The notes beneath the pieces are model-generated. The model was not told where the DNA came from, searched no databases, and was given only the letters and a program-made list of their open reading frames with translations. The position numbers were made by a program, and so were the translations under genes. Below, one piece after another: positions 24,910-34,026 of a DNA stretch of 64,000 bases; the first letter of the stretch is position 1, and the number at the start of each line of letters is the position of its first letter. Source of the stretch: an uncultured Verrucomicrobiales bacterium (GTDB lineage: Bacteria > Verrucomicrobiota > Verrucomicrobiia > Verrucomicrobiales > Akkermansiaceae); NCBI GenBank assembly GCA_947039485.1, contig CAMQZC010000013.1, positions 1 to 64,000 of the forward strand. Reading direction: 5' to 3'.

Positions 24910-25503
24910 TTAGCTCATGCGGCGCAGAGCTGAGCGGATGAGCTCATCGGTATCAGAGTCCGGAGATTCCTTGAGATGAGCGGCAATTGACTTGCGGGCA
25001 TCAACCTGCTTGAAGCCAAGTGCGATGAGCGCGAGCTCTGCATCAGCAGCCGCACGGCTGGTTGTACCCAGAGCCTGTGATTGCCATGTCGATGCGAGTC
25101 CTACCTTATCCTTGAGCTCAAGGATAATGCGCTCAGCTGTTTTCTTGCCCACACCCTTGGCACGAGCAATCATGGCGGCATCACCTGCCACCACAGCAGC
25201 CTTAAAGGACTCCACATTAAGCCCACAGAGGATAGAGAGTGCCATTGATGGGCCAATACCGCTCACGCGATCAATGAGCAGGCGAAAGATATCGCGCTCC
25301 TCATCTGTAGCAAATCCATAGAGCACATGCGCGGTCTCACGGATATGGAGATGCGTCTTGAGTGTCACCTCCATCCCCTCCACAGGGTTCAAAAAATCAA
25401 AGGTCGAGAGAGGCACATTGAGCTCATAACCTACGCCATTGACATCAAGCACCAAGCTCTGAGGACGAGCCTCTGCTATCTTACCACGCAAAAATGAAAT
25501 CAT
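24910..25503 (-). CDS. ruvA: Holliday junction branch migration protein RuvA
   Basis: The DNA-binding tetramer of the RuvAB branch-migration complex. MISFLRGKIAEA is the conserved N-terminus, so the ATG at 25503 is chosen over the track start at 25518; a TTGATT-17-CATGAT promoter ends 10 bases upstream of it. That gives 197 residues: OB fold (1-65), helix-hairpin-helix pair with SGIGPSMALSIL and AKGVGKKTAERIILEL, and the C-terminal RuvB-contacting domain from about 150. ruvB and ruvC are not in the window. Confidence 0.94.
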   Translation of the reverse strand: MISFLRGKIAEARPQSLVLDVNGVGYELNVPLSTFDFLNPVEGMEVTLKTHLHIRETAHVLYGFATDEERDIFRLLIDRVSGIGPSMALSILCGLNVESFKAAVVAGDAAMIARAKGVGKKTAERIILELKDKVGLASTWQSQALGTTSRAAADAELALIALGFKQVDARKSIAAHLKESPDSDTDELIRSALRRMS

Positions 25504-25563
25504 ATCTGCCCCCATCATGCCCTATTTACGCTAAGAAATCAAGCGTACAATCTGTCAAACTGC

Positions 25564-25592
25564 TTGCTAATAGCGCGCAGAGCCGCTACAAT
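25564..25592 (+). promoter_or_regulatory. Predicted leaderless promoter of the rsmA-NUDIX gene
   Basis: TTGCTA (25564-25569), 17-nt spacer, TACAAT (25587-25592), eight bases (gcgctcag), ATG at 25601. It is divergent from the ruvA promoter. Confidence 0.7.
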
Positions 25593-25600
25593 GCGCTCAG

Positions 25601-26944
25601 ATGAATTCCAGTGAAATTAAGAGCGTCCTTGAAGACTTTGACGTAACACCCTCCAAATCCCTCGGCCAAAACTTTCTCGTTGATGAGAATGTCGCAATCT
25701 GGATTGTCGAACAACTCGAAATTGGTCCTGATGATTGCGTGGTCGAAGTAGGTCCCGGCACAGGCGCCCTCACAGAGCATCTTGTCCCCCTCTGCCGCAA
25801 GCTCATCCTCATTGAGTTTGATGCTCGACTCGCTGACTATCAGCGTCAGCGCTGGGCTGACTTCCCTCATGTGGAAGTACATCAAGCCGATGCCTCCAGC
25901 TGGGATCCTCGCCCCCTCTTTGCCGAGCGTCCTATCAAGTTCATGGGCAATCTCCCCTACTCTGCAGGCGGAGCTATCCTTGCCAACCTCTTAACATCCC
26001 CTTGCGCCTTTGAGCGAGCAGTAGTCATGCTGCAAAAAGAGTTTATTGACCGCATCCTTGCCACTGAGGCTGATGATGCCTATGGTCTACTCTCGCTACG
26101 CATGCAGATGGACTGGGTACCAACGGCTCTCAAGACTGTGCCGCCAGAGGCATTCTCCCCCCAACCACGCATCGACTCCACCGTCATGCTGCTCACGCCA
26201 CGCGATGAGAAGGAGATGCCACCCTACAGCCATAAGCTCATGGATGAGCTGATGCGCCGTTGCTTCTCTCAGCGTCGCAAGCAGATGCACAAGCAACTTC
26301 CCGCGAGCCCAAGCTGGGCAGATATCTCAAGCAAGCTTGATATTATCCCAACGGCGCGCCCTGAGGAGCTCAGTCTGGTAAAGTGGGCAGCCCTTACAGC
26401 GGCTTACGACTGCAACCCTCTGGCTAATATCGCACAAAATGTAGATGAGATGTTTGACGTGGTTGATGATCAGAATATCGTCCTGCGCCAAGCCTCACGC
26501 AAAGAGGTACACGAGCAGAAACTCATGCACCGAGCCGTACACGTGATTGTCTTTAACAAGAACCGTGACTGCTACCTCCAAAAGCGCTCCGCGTACAAAG
26601 ACTGCAATCCCTCCGTCTGGGACTCATCCGCTGCTGGTCATCTCGCCGTTGGTGAAGATTCCGAGAGCGCCGCTATCCGCGAGCTCAAGGAGGAGTTGGG
26701 CATTGTTGACTCAAAGCTCATCCCCGTCTGCACCCTAGCCCCCTGTGAGAAGAATGGCTGGGAGCATGTCTCTGTCTATATTGCAGCCTACACTGGTAAG
26801 CTGAGCTTCCCTGCGGCTGAGATTTCAGGAGTAATGCCATTCTCCATGGAGCTCATTGATTGCTGGCTTAAGCGTTGCCCCGAGGACTTTGCTAGCTCCT
26901 TCCCCGAGGTCTGGAATGCAGCTCGCAACTTCTTTAACAGCTGA
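25601..26944 (+). CDS. rsmA: RsmA/KsgA 16S rRNA dimethyladenosine transferase fused to a NUDIX hydrolase
   Basis: A 447-residue fusion. Residues 1-265 are a full RsmA: KSLGQNFLVDENV, the SAM motif VVEVGPGTGALTEHL, the catalytic motif GNLPYSAG and FSPQPRIDSTV; it dimethylates A1518/A1519 of 16S rRNA. Residues about 280-447 are a NUDIX domain of the YfcD/Idi-like type (DEMFDVVDDQN, then HRAVHVIVFN), with a perfect GX5EX7REUXEEXGU box in GHLAVGEDSESAAIRELKEE. The frame is open throughout with no internal stop, so it is a real fusion and not a frameshift artefact. The NUDIX substrate is unknown. Confidence 0.93.
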   Translation: MNSSEIKSVLEDFDVTPSKSLGQNFLVDENVAIWIVEQLEIGPDDCVVEVGPGTGALTEHLVPLCRKLILIEFDARLADYQRQRWADFPHVEVHQADASSWDPRPLFAERPIKFMGNLPYSAGGAILANLLTSPCAFERAVVMLQKEFIDRILATEADDAYGLLSLRMQMDWVPTALKTVPPEAFSPQPRIDSTVMLLTPRDEKEMPPYSHKLMDELMRRCFSQRRKQMHKQLPASPSWADISSKLDIIPTARPEELSLVKWAALTAAYDCNPLANIAQNVDEMFDVVDDQNIVLRQASRKEVHEQKLMHRAVHVIVFNKNRDCYLQKRSAYKDCNPSVWDSSAAGHLAVGEDSESAAIRELKEELGIVDSKLIPVCTLAPCEKNGWEHVSVYIAAYTGKLSFPAAEISGVMPFSMELIDCWLKRCPEDFASSFPEVWNAARNFFNS

Positions 26945-26959
26945 TTAATTTATCACACA

Positions 26960-26998
26960 TAAAAAGCGCCCAGCTCATGATGAGCTGGGCGCTTTTTA
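26960..26998. terminator. Bidirectional terminator between rsmA-NUDIX and the pseudopilin-like gene
   Basis: A perfect 18-bp stem (taaaaagcgcccagctca and complement) with the loop tga, and A/T runs on both outer ends. It serves two convergent genes. Confidence 0.9.
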
Positions 26999-27015
26999 TT
27001 GATTAAATTCCTGGA

Positions 27016-30000
27016 TTAGATATCCCAGTGATCAAGCCAGCGGAAGTTGACAACCTTCATCTTGCGACCAAGTGTCCTATTGACGTCGCTGAGAGTTTCA
27101 CCGCGTGAGCCATCGGGACGATACTGTGCCTCATCAGCTGTATTGCTGGGGTCAACGTAGTCAATTGTGCGCTGTACGGTTGCCTCGCACCATGCCTGAG
27201 CTATGACAGCGTCATTGACATTCTTGATGCAGCCATAGGCGCGTACAATAAAGGTATCGTCACGCAGCGTCATGATATTGCCCAAGGACATGAGCACATC
27301 GCTTTGAATGAGATAACCGGGAGCAGCCGTGTGGATTGAGCCCTCATCAGCCCTGGGGAAGCGGTAGAGTGATCCATCGACAGCATCCCCTACCTCGTAC
27401 TCGTCAAAATCCTCATTGACACCTGAGTCATCGATGGCCGTCTGAAGAGCACCCTTGAGAGAGAGCTCCTCATCCCCGCTGTCAAGACGGCGGTTGATAA
27501 AGTCGGACATATTCAAGAAGGGACCGCGCTTGCGAACCTGCTTGACCATTTCCTCAGACAGCAGACGAATACCGTCAAGGTCGAGCTTGCGCACTTCTCC
27601 CCAAGCAGCAGCTTCACCAGAATTGCTACGCAATTGTGAGCTACCCTGCATCATGCTGTAACCACCGAGATCATCAATGCTCTTATCAGAGGTCGATACC
27701 ATAAAGCGAGAGAAAAGCACTTCATCATCGCTCTTGGACTCCTCAACCAGCGAGAGGCGATTTTCATTCTTGTTGGACGCCAGCTTACGATTAGCAAGCC
27801 CTTGTAGCGTGGCTGCCCATGCCTCAATTGAGGTGGAGTTGATATTAAATCCACCGTCGATGACGAGGTACTGAGCGATGACTTCCCAGCCATCATCCTC
27901 CATGATGCGCTCAACGAGAGCATCGTTGTTCAGAGGGCTGTTGGACTTCTTATAACGGGCTACAGGCAGAGCGCTCTTTCCATCGAGGAAGTCCTTGAGT
28001 ACCTCCTCAGCCTTTTTGACTCCCTTTGATCCCTCAGGGCGATCCGAGATAGAGGAGCAGAAGAAGCGATCCCAGAGACCATCATTAATCAGCAGACCAT
28101 GGTCGTAGAAATCATTGAGTACAGCAGAGCTGCCAGCATCTTCTGCGCTGGGGTAATCAACATTATGGCGCACATAGACATCATCCGATGGTAAGCAGGG
28201 GTCAGCAAAGGAATTACCAATACCAATAGAGGGTACACCCGAGTAGTAGACGTGGCGTGTGTAGCGATCCTTATAGGAATCACCTGAGGAGTACCAGCCT
28301 GGGGTGAGGCGCATACCTGCAAAGCCTGCGATAGAGTATGGAGGATGCACGGGCAGCTCCATGCTGGAGATGAAGGAGACATTCTCACCGCTACTGGTGA
28401 TGCCAAAGATACCATTCTTGCCGATGGAGTCCATGGGAGCACCCATAGCTGTATCGAGCTGCACGAGCTGGTAGGGGCTATAACGACGTGTCTGCTCATC
28501 AGGGCGATAGGTCGTTGTACCATAGCTTGCGGGGTTAGAGTGCTGCCAAATCTTGGTGCGATAATCGTTATCGGCGAATTTAGTACGCAGGGAATTGTTA
28601 GCCGACTTGACCACAACACCCATAGCTGCTACCCAGTTAGGGGATTCCTCATCCGTGTAGATATCGACATCCTCGTAAGTCTTACCTTCGGTATCGCTAC
28701 TCCAATAAGTCTTACCAAGGAAGGCCGCATCATCAGAGAGAAGGTTGCTGGGATCATACCAGCCGAGGGTCCAGCGACCAGGGGAGTGCATCTGGCGTCC
28801 ACTTAAACGCTCACCAGCACCAGAAGAATCTTCTTGTTTACCGCCAAAGCCAAACATCACAGACATGCGCTCAGCTGATCCTGACAAGTTGAATGCATCG
28901 TTCTTTTGGCCTTGCAAGAAATTAGCTTGCTCAACAAGTCCGCCCGAGGACGTCCCATCAAAAACACCCGTCAGCTGGGCATTCATCTTCGGATCATTAA
29001 TACCAAAGCGCAGACCAACAAAAGGTGGCGTTTTCGTAGCTACATTTATCTCGGAGAGTGTGTAGAAGTGCATGCGCTTCTTGGCGAGCGTGTTCACATT
29101 ATCACCAAGCACCCATGGATTTTGTGCATCTTCGCCATGACCACCTGTTGGAGAGAAGTAAAGGATCTCGCCTGGGCGGAAGACGATGTCGCCAGTCTTA
29201 TCGTTTTCAGACAGGATAAAGCTCTCGCCTGTATCAAGTTCTACTTTATTGCTAACATAAACACCCTTATCCTGCATAGCTACACCGATATTGACACCGT
29301 AGTAGGACCATTGATGGCTAGAGGTATCCGCATAGTTAATAACATAACTTTGAACCCATCCGGTTGTATTGGGGTAGGAGTTTGCCCACATTTGACCACC
29401 GCGAATCTTCATGGGGACGTTGTATGGGTTCCACCAGAGAACGGTTGGAGCGTAGGCCATACGAGCCCAAGCGGTGCCGTCTAGTATCAACTTGCCAGTC
29501 TCCTCATTGTACTTAATCTCCTCACCTTCCTTGACATCAATAATCTGAGCAAAGTTCTGTACAAAAGCGAGCATGACAGGGGAGCGAGCATAGCCTGAGG
29601 CATCCGAACCCTCCTCAAGCAGAGCCATCGTGTCAAAGAAGGTGGACGACGAACCATTACTTCCGCTGGGCTCAAGGGCAGAGTACTTGCTACCTTTCTC
29701 ATCAAATTGGGCACCACTCATACGAGTGTAGGCATCATCGACAGAGCCAATGAGGCGAGCGGTGAAGTTCTTACTTTCAGATGCTTTGCCATTGGGCCAA
29801 GTGTTGAAGTAGGCGTGCATATTCTGCCATGAGCCAATGGGCATATTGCTATCTGAGCCTGTTGGCAAATCACCGCCCTGCTCCACGATGGGGCAATCCT
29901 GATTGGTGCGGCGAGCAAACTCTGTATTCTTGAGGGTCTCCTTGTTGAGCAGGAGGTTGAGGTCTTGCTTGAGCCCCCCCATACGCACATTGGTAGGCAG

Positions 30001-30870
30001 GGAGTATGAGCTCGTTGTCACATCAAAGTAATAGGGGGAGCCTGCTTGCTGTGATCCCGCGGCCAAGAGAGGAAGCGAGTTCATGCTCAGAATCTTGATT
30101 GGGTCTTCAATCTGATCTGGAATAAAGCTCAGATCATTGTTGTCGCGGAATAGAGGGGCTGGTGTATTCCAAGTGCGGCGCAAGACCTCATAGGGGTCAT
30201 CGCTCTCCTCCTCGTCTTTGACGGTGATTTTTGCTTTTTGGTTCTCACCACTGACCCACCACGCATAGTAGGCCGTATCCTTACCGTTTCCAGTCATCTT
30301 GATGAGGTCTGCAAAAATGTAATTAGTCGTGCTACCCATACTACCCAGAGTACCCTCACCCAAGAGGCAAATACGCTCACCGGGACGACGGCTAGCCAAG
30401 TCCTCATAGGCGTTAATATCGGTCTGAGCATTACGATCAGTAGAGGATATCAACCAACGGCGGAACATCTTACTGCGACCCTTGTCGTAGGTCTCGTCGA
30501 TTTTAGATACCTTGCCGCTAACGCTCTGCCCATAGATAGGTCCATCCCAACTATTCCAGACGCCGAGAATATTGCTCGCTTGGCCATTCTCATCATTATT
30601 GAGAATACCAGAGTTGGCTGAGATGCGCTGATCGGGTCCAAGCTCAAGCTGAAGCTCAGCAATAGCAGCATCCAAACCAATGATTGCCTGCTGGCGAGCA
30701 CTCGCTGTGAGCATGGTTTGTGTAGCGATACGGCTCTGTCGTGACGCGGTCGCCATCAAGCCTACGGCTATGATAGTGAGTAGCATCATTAAAATGAGGG
30801 TCGCAATAATCGCGAAACCGCGATTATTGCGGTTTGATGAGAGAAAATGGGGGAGCGTTCTTATCTTCAT
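27016..30870 (-). CDS. Verru_Chthon cassette protein A-like giant pseudopilin
   Basis: A 1284-residue protein with a type IV pilin-like N-terminus: basic residues, then a prepilin-type site NNRGFAIIATLILMMLLTI (Gly-Phe at about 18-19) and one hydrophobic helix. The rest is a very large extracytoplasmic region with repeated Tyr/Trp/Gly/Asp-rich stretches and no enzyme motif I can name. This matches the family called Verru_Chthon cassette protein A, typical of Verrucomicrobiota and normally followed by small pilin-like proteins B, C and D. Those partners are absent here, since neighbours are rsmA and pheA. A minus-strand promoter TTGACC-18-TATCTT (30925-30896) gives a leader of about 20 nt. Confidence 0.85.
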   Translation of the reverse strand: MKIRTLPHFLSSNRNNRGFAIIATLILMMLLTIIAVGLMATASRQSRIATQTMLTASARQQAIIGLDAAIAELQLELGPDQRISANSGILNNDENGQASNILGVWNSWDGPIYGQSVSGKVSKIDETYDKGRSKMFRRWLISSTDRNAQTDINAYEDLASRRPGERICLLGEGTLGSMGSTTNYIFADLIKMTGNGKDTAYYAWWVSGENQKAKITVKDEEESDDPYEVLRRTWNTPAPLFRDNNDLSFIPDQIEDPIKILSMNSLPLLAAGSQQAGSPYYFDVTTSSYSLPTNVRMGGLKQDLNLLLNKETLKNTEFARRTNQDCPIVEQGGDLPTGSDSNMPIGSWQNMHAYFNTWPNGKASESKNFTARLIGSVDDAYTRMSGAQFDEKGSKYSALEPSGSNGSSSTFFDTMALLEEGSDASGYARSPVMLAFVQNFAQIIDVKEGEEIKYNEETGKLILDGTAWARMAYAPTVLWWNPYNVPMKIRGGQMWANSYPNTTGWVQSYVINYADTSSHQWSYYGVNIGVAMQDKGVYVSNKVELDTGESFILSENDKTGDIVFRPGEILYFSPTGGHGEDAQNPWVLGDNVNTLAKKRMHFYTLSEINVATKTPPFVGLRFGINDPKMNAQLTGVFDGTSSGGLVEQANFLQGQKNDAFNLSGSAERMSVMFGFGGKQEDSSGAGERLSGRQMHSPGRWTLGWYDPSNLLSDDAAFLGKTYWSSDTEGKTYEDVDIYTDEESPNWVAAMGVVVKSANNSLRTKFADNDYRTKIWQHSNPASYGTTTYRPDEQTRRYSPYQLVQLDTAMGAPMDSIGKNGIFGITSSGENVSFISSMELPVHPPYSIAGFAGMRLTPGWYSSGDSYKDRYTRHVYYSGVPSIGIGNSFADPCLPSDDVYVRHNVDYPSAEDAGSSAVLNDFYDHGLLINDGLWDRFFCSSISDRPEGSKGVKKAEEVLKDFLDGKSALPVARYKKSNSPLNNDALVERIMEDDGWEVIAQYLVIDGGFNINSTSIEAWAATLQGLANRKLASNKNENRLSLVEESKSDDEVLFSRFMVSTSDKSIDDLGGYSMMQGSSQLRSNSGEAAAWGEVRKLDLDGIRLLSEEMVKQVRKRGPFLNMSDFINRRLDSGDEELSLKGALQTAIDDSGVNEDFDEYEVGDAVDGSLYRFPRADEGSIHTAAPGYLIQSDVLMSLGNIMTLRDDTFIVRAYGCIKNVNDAVIAQAWCEATVQRTIDYVDPSNTADEAQYRPDGSRGETLSDVNRTLGRKMKVVNFRWLDHWDI

Positions 30871-30895
30871 TGGATAGGCTTTGTCTAATAAGTAG

Positions 30896-30925
30896 AAGAT
30901 ACACCAAACATCGATGACAGGTCAA
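30896..30925 (-). promoter_or_regulatory. Predicted promoter of the cassette protein A-like gene
   Basis: Minus strand: TTGACC (30925-30920), 18-nt spacer, TATCTT (30901-30896); the ATG at 30870 is 25 nt away, so this gene has a short leader. Confidence 0.6.
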
Positions 30926-31005
30926 GCAAAAAGCCATTTCCTAACGATGAATTACTATCTATCTCATTGAGAAAAGCAAAAATGAGACTTGCTGGCAAAA
31001 TCAAG

Positions 31006-31035
31006 ATTGAACGCAGAGCCCATCTATGCTAACAT
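31006..31035 (+). promoter_or_regulatory. Predicted promoter of pheA
   Basis: TTGAAC (31006-31011), 18-nt spacer, TAACAT (31030-31035), 13 bases before the ATG at 31049. This supports the inner start over the track start at 30989, which would lie upstream of the promoter. Confidence 0.5.
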
Positions 31036-31048
31036 AGCTGTACAAGAT

Positions 31049-32113
31049 ATGACGCTAAACGAGCTCAGAGACAATATTGATAACATCGATGCCCAAATCG
31101 TGGAGCTGCTCAAGCAGCGTTCCACATTTGTCCACGGAGTAGGCGAGATTAAGATGGCTCAGCAGAGCCCCATCTTCGTACCCGAGCGCGAGAGCGACAT
31201 GCAAGATAAACTCCTGCGTCTCAATGCAGGAGTGCTCCCAGAAAAAGGACTTCTGAGCATCTATCGTCAGATTGTAAGTTGCTCCTTCTTCCTCGAGGGT
31301 GGTATGAAGATTGCCTACCTCGGCCCCGAAGGAACATGGAGCCACCAAGCAGCGCTGGCTCGATTTGGAGAGAGCGTTGAGTTCTTCCCCTTTGATAGCT
31401 TTGAGGACGCCTTTGCGGCCGTTGAGCGAGGTGAGGTTGATTACGGAGTCATCCCCATTGAGAACAGCACGGATGGATCCGTCTCTCAGGCGATGGATCA
31501 ATTCGCCAACACCGACTTGCAAATCTGCGCGCAAATGCGACTGAGCGTGCAAAACTGCCTGATGGCAAATATCGAGCCTGTTGCAATCAAGGCTATCTAC
31601 TCACACCCACAGGTGCTAGGTCAGTGCCGTGACTGGTTACTCAAGAACTACCCCAAGGTGGAGCTTGTCCCCATGTCCTCAACCTCAGCAGCAGCCCATC
31701 TTGCACGTGCTGAAGCCCTCAACGGAGCCGCGGCTCTGGGCAGCAGCATGACCGCAGAGATCGCAGGGCTCACCGTCTTGCAACGCAACGTGCAAGACAA
31801 GGCTAGCAACACCACACGCTTTGTCGTCATCGGCAAGCAGGGCACGAGCGCGAGCGGAGACGATCGCACGACCATTTGCTTCTCCGTGCCCCACACGGCT
31901 GGTAGCCTCGTAGAGGTCCTGCAATACTTCAAGAACCACGGCATTAACATCTACTGCATCGGATCTCGTCCGACCCGTGATACCGCTTGGGAATACCTCT
32001 TCTACATCGATGTGTCAGGTCACCAGCTGCAATCCCCCCTGCAAGACTGTATCACCGACCTGCGCGCCCACTGCCCTCTCTTTAAGGTACTGGGCTCCTA
32101 CCCCGAGCAATAA
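31049..32113 (+). CDS. pheA: Bifunctional chorismate mutase / prephenate dehydratase
   Basis: Converts chorismate to phenylpyruvate in phenylalanine synthesis. The start is placed at the ATG at 31049 (MTLNELRDNID), giving 354 residues. Residues 1-85 are an AroQ chorismate mutase (RDNIDNIDAQIVELLKQRS, with ERESDMQDKLL). Residues 90-270 are the dehydratase: AYLGPEGTWSHQAAL, GVIPIENSTDGSVSQAMD and the NTTRFVVIG catalytic TRF motif. The remainder is an ACT regulatory domain (FSVPHTAGSLVEVLQYF, ESRP-like GSRPTR) for Phe feedback. holB-like follows 12 bp later. Confidence 0.94.
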   Translation: MTLNELRDNIDNIDAQIVELLKQRSTFVHGVGEIKMAQQSPIFVPERESDMQDKLLRLNAGVLPEKGLLSIYRQIVSCSFFLEGGMKIAYLGPEGTWSHQAALARFGESVEFFPFDSFEDAFAAVERGEVDYGVIPIENSTDGSVSQAMDQFANTDLQICAQMRLSVQNCLMANIEPVAIKAIYSHPQVLGQCRDWLLKNYPKVELVPMSSTSAAAHLARAEALNGAAALGSSMTAEIAGLTVLQRNVQDKASNTTRFVVIGKQGTSASGDDRTTICFSVPHTAGSLVEVLQYFKNHGINIYCIGSRPTRDTAWEYLFYIDVSGHQLQSPLQDCITDLRAHCPLFKVLGSYPEQ

Positions 32114-32125
32114 AGCTGAGCTCCC

Positions 32126-33109
32126 ATGGCATTCACCAAGCAACAAGCAAGCAATTTGCTGCGCAATACGCGCCTCAATGGTCGCATCCCTCATGCCCTG
32201 CTCATCGCAGGCACAGAGGCCGCAGGCTGCCATGAGATTGTCCTACAGCTCGCCTACGACCTCAATGGTGCAGAGGCTAGCAGCATTGAGAGCCTGCGCC
32301 ACCCCTCCTGCCGCGTCCTACGCCCCAGCTCAAGAAGCCGTAGCATCCTCATCTCAGATATCCGCGAGGTCGAGCCCTTTCTCTCCCTGAGAGCCGCTGA
32401 GGGACAGACCAAGCTTGTCATCATCCTTGAGGCTGACCGCATGAAGGAAGAAGCAGCAAACGCCTTTCTCAAGACCCTTGAGGAGCCACCAGACCACACG
32501 CTCATCATCCTGATGACTGAGCAACCCGCGCGTCTCCTGCCCACCATCCTCTCACGCTGCATCCGCATGGAGCTGCGCGACACGGATAGCAGCCTGCGCC
32601 TCAGCAAGGTGCAAAAGCTATTCCTACCCAATTTACAATACGCTCTGAGCCTCGTCTCGAAGAAAGAGGGCGATATCGCGGCTATGGGACTCTCTAGCGA
32701 CTTCCGCAAGCTACTCGATGGCCGCAAGCAAGAGATTAGCAAGCGCGTGAATGACGCGCTCAAAATCGAGGCAAAAAGCATCTCTGAGGGCAGCGATTAT
32801 AGTAACTGGGAGGCCAGCCAAAAAGATGCCACCCTCGCCCTAATTGAGTCTGAGTACCTCTCCGAGCGAGAAGAGCTCCTTGAGCTCATGAGCCTAGCGC
32901 TCGGGCAGGCCGTGCTGATTGCCTCTGAGGCACCCCAGCTCAGCCCCCTCTGCCCCGAGCTCATTGAACTCTCGCAGCGATGCAGCATCCATGAGCTCAT
33001 CTATCGGATGCGTGCCGTAGACAAGCTGCGCCAAAAAATCAACTTTAACGTCAACGAGCCACTCTGCCTCGATGTCCATATGCTTGACATCATCGGTAGC
33101 CGCGGCTAA
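32126..33109 (+). CDS. holB: DNA polymerase III delta'-like subunit
   Basis: A 327-residue clamp-loader-type protein. It has the RIPHALLIAG start, the VRILISDIRE-like segment (ISDIREVEPFLSL), KLVIILEADRMKEEAANAFLKTLEEPP and the LLPTILSRC SRC motif. The Walker A position reads GTEAAGCHE and cannot bind ATP, as is usual for delta'. The zinc-binding cysteines of E. coli delta' are not evident. The C-terminal half is helical and divergent. It lies between pheA and yicC in one tight plus-strand group. Confidence 0.85.
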   Translation: MAFTKQQASNLLRNTRLNGRIPHALLIAGTEAAGCHEIVLQLAYDLNGAEASSIESLRHPSCRVLRPSSRSRSILISDIREVEPFLSLRAAEGQTKLVIILEADRMKEEAANAFLKTLEEPPDHTLIILMTEQPARLLPTILSRCIRMELRDTDSSLRLSKVQKLFLPNLQYALSLVSKKEGDIAAMGLSSDFRKLLDGRKQEISKRVNDALKIEAKSISEGSDYSNWEASQKDATLALIESEYLSEREELLELMSLALGQAVLIASEAPQLSPLCPELIELSQRCSIHELIYRMRAVDKLRQKINFNVNEPLCLDVHMLDIIGSRG

Positions 33110-33123
33110 TAGAGAGATACACC

Positions 33124-33999
33124 ATGAATAGCATGACAGGATTTGGAGCAGCTAGCTCCACAATAGAGGGCGGCAATCTGCGCGTCGAGATTAGCGGCGT
33201 CAACCGCAAGCAGACAGAGATAGCCATGAGCATGCCCCGCTCATGGACAGAGTTTGAGACAGCCCTCCGCGCACTAGCCAATGCCGCTGTATCACGAGGA
33301 CGCGTGCAGATATCCGTCAACTGGGAGCCCAACGCCGCCGCATCATCTACCATGAGCCTCAACGAGGTAAAGATGCAGGCTCTCTCAGAGCAGCTCCCCA
33401 TCATCAAGAGCCAGCTCGGGGAGAGCGTCAGTATCAGCCTTGACTCACTCTGCCGCCTAGGCATCTTGAGCGAGGAGAAAAAAGCAGAAACCAGCAAAGA
33501 GGAAATCTGGCCCTCCCTTGAGCAGATGACCATCGAAGCACTTATCGCCTTTACCCGCATGCGCGGAGAAGAGGGCGAGAAGCTCAAGGCGGAGTTCCAC
33601 GAGCGCATCAATACCCTGCGCCAATATCGCGAGCAAATCATCCAGCTTGCACCCAGCGTCATCACCCGCCATCGCGAGAACATGCTACGCCGCCTCGAAG
33701 AAAGCGGCCTCCCTCTCCCTGCAGATGATGACCGCATCATTAAAGAGATTGCTCTCTTTGCCGATCGCTGCGACGTGAGCGAAGAAATGTCACGACTCGC
33801 CTCCCACCTCGACCAATTTGACTGCATCTGTGCACGAGATGAGGCTGTTGGACGCCCTCTTGACTTCCTCTGCCAAGAAATCTTCCGCGAGCTCAATACC
33901 ACGGGCTCCAAGGCTAATGACGCCCAGCTTGCCCAGCTCATCGTCAACGCCAAAACCGAGCTTGAGAAAATCCGCGAGCAGGTACAAAACGCAGAATAA
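33124..33999 (+). CDS. yicC: YicC-family endoribonuclease-like protein
   Basis: A 291-residue YicC protein, recognised by the N-terminal MNSMTGFGAAS and R.E.....NRKQ segments and the C-terminal GRPLDFLCQEIFRELNTTGSKAND. E. coli YicC is reported to affect small-RNA turnover. Its position directly before gmk is the common genomic context of this family. The long antisense ORF at 33090-34136 is a shadow. Confidence 0.93.
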   Translation: MNSMTGFGAASSTIEGGNLRVEISGVNRKQTEIAMSMPRSWTEFETALRALANAAVSRGRVQISVNWEPNAAASSTMSLNEVKMQALSEQLPIIKSQLGESVSISLDSLCRLGILSEEKKAETSKEEIWPSLEQMTIEALIAFTRMRGEEGEKLKAEFHERINTLRQYREQIIQLAPSVITRHRENMLRRLEESGLPLPADDDRIIKEIALFADRCDVSEEMSRLASHLDQFDCICARDEAVGRPLDFLCQEIFRELNTTGSKANDAQLAQLIVNAKTELEKIREQVQNAE

Positions 34000-34026
34000 G
34001 CATCTAGCGACAACGACACACACAAC

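Noticed and set aside
25601-26944. Frameshift or misassembly joining rsmA and NUDIX
   Set aside because: The frame is continuous through a plausible linker and both domains are intact, so a true fusion is the simpler reading.
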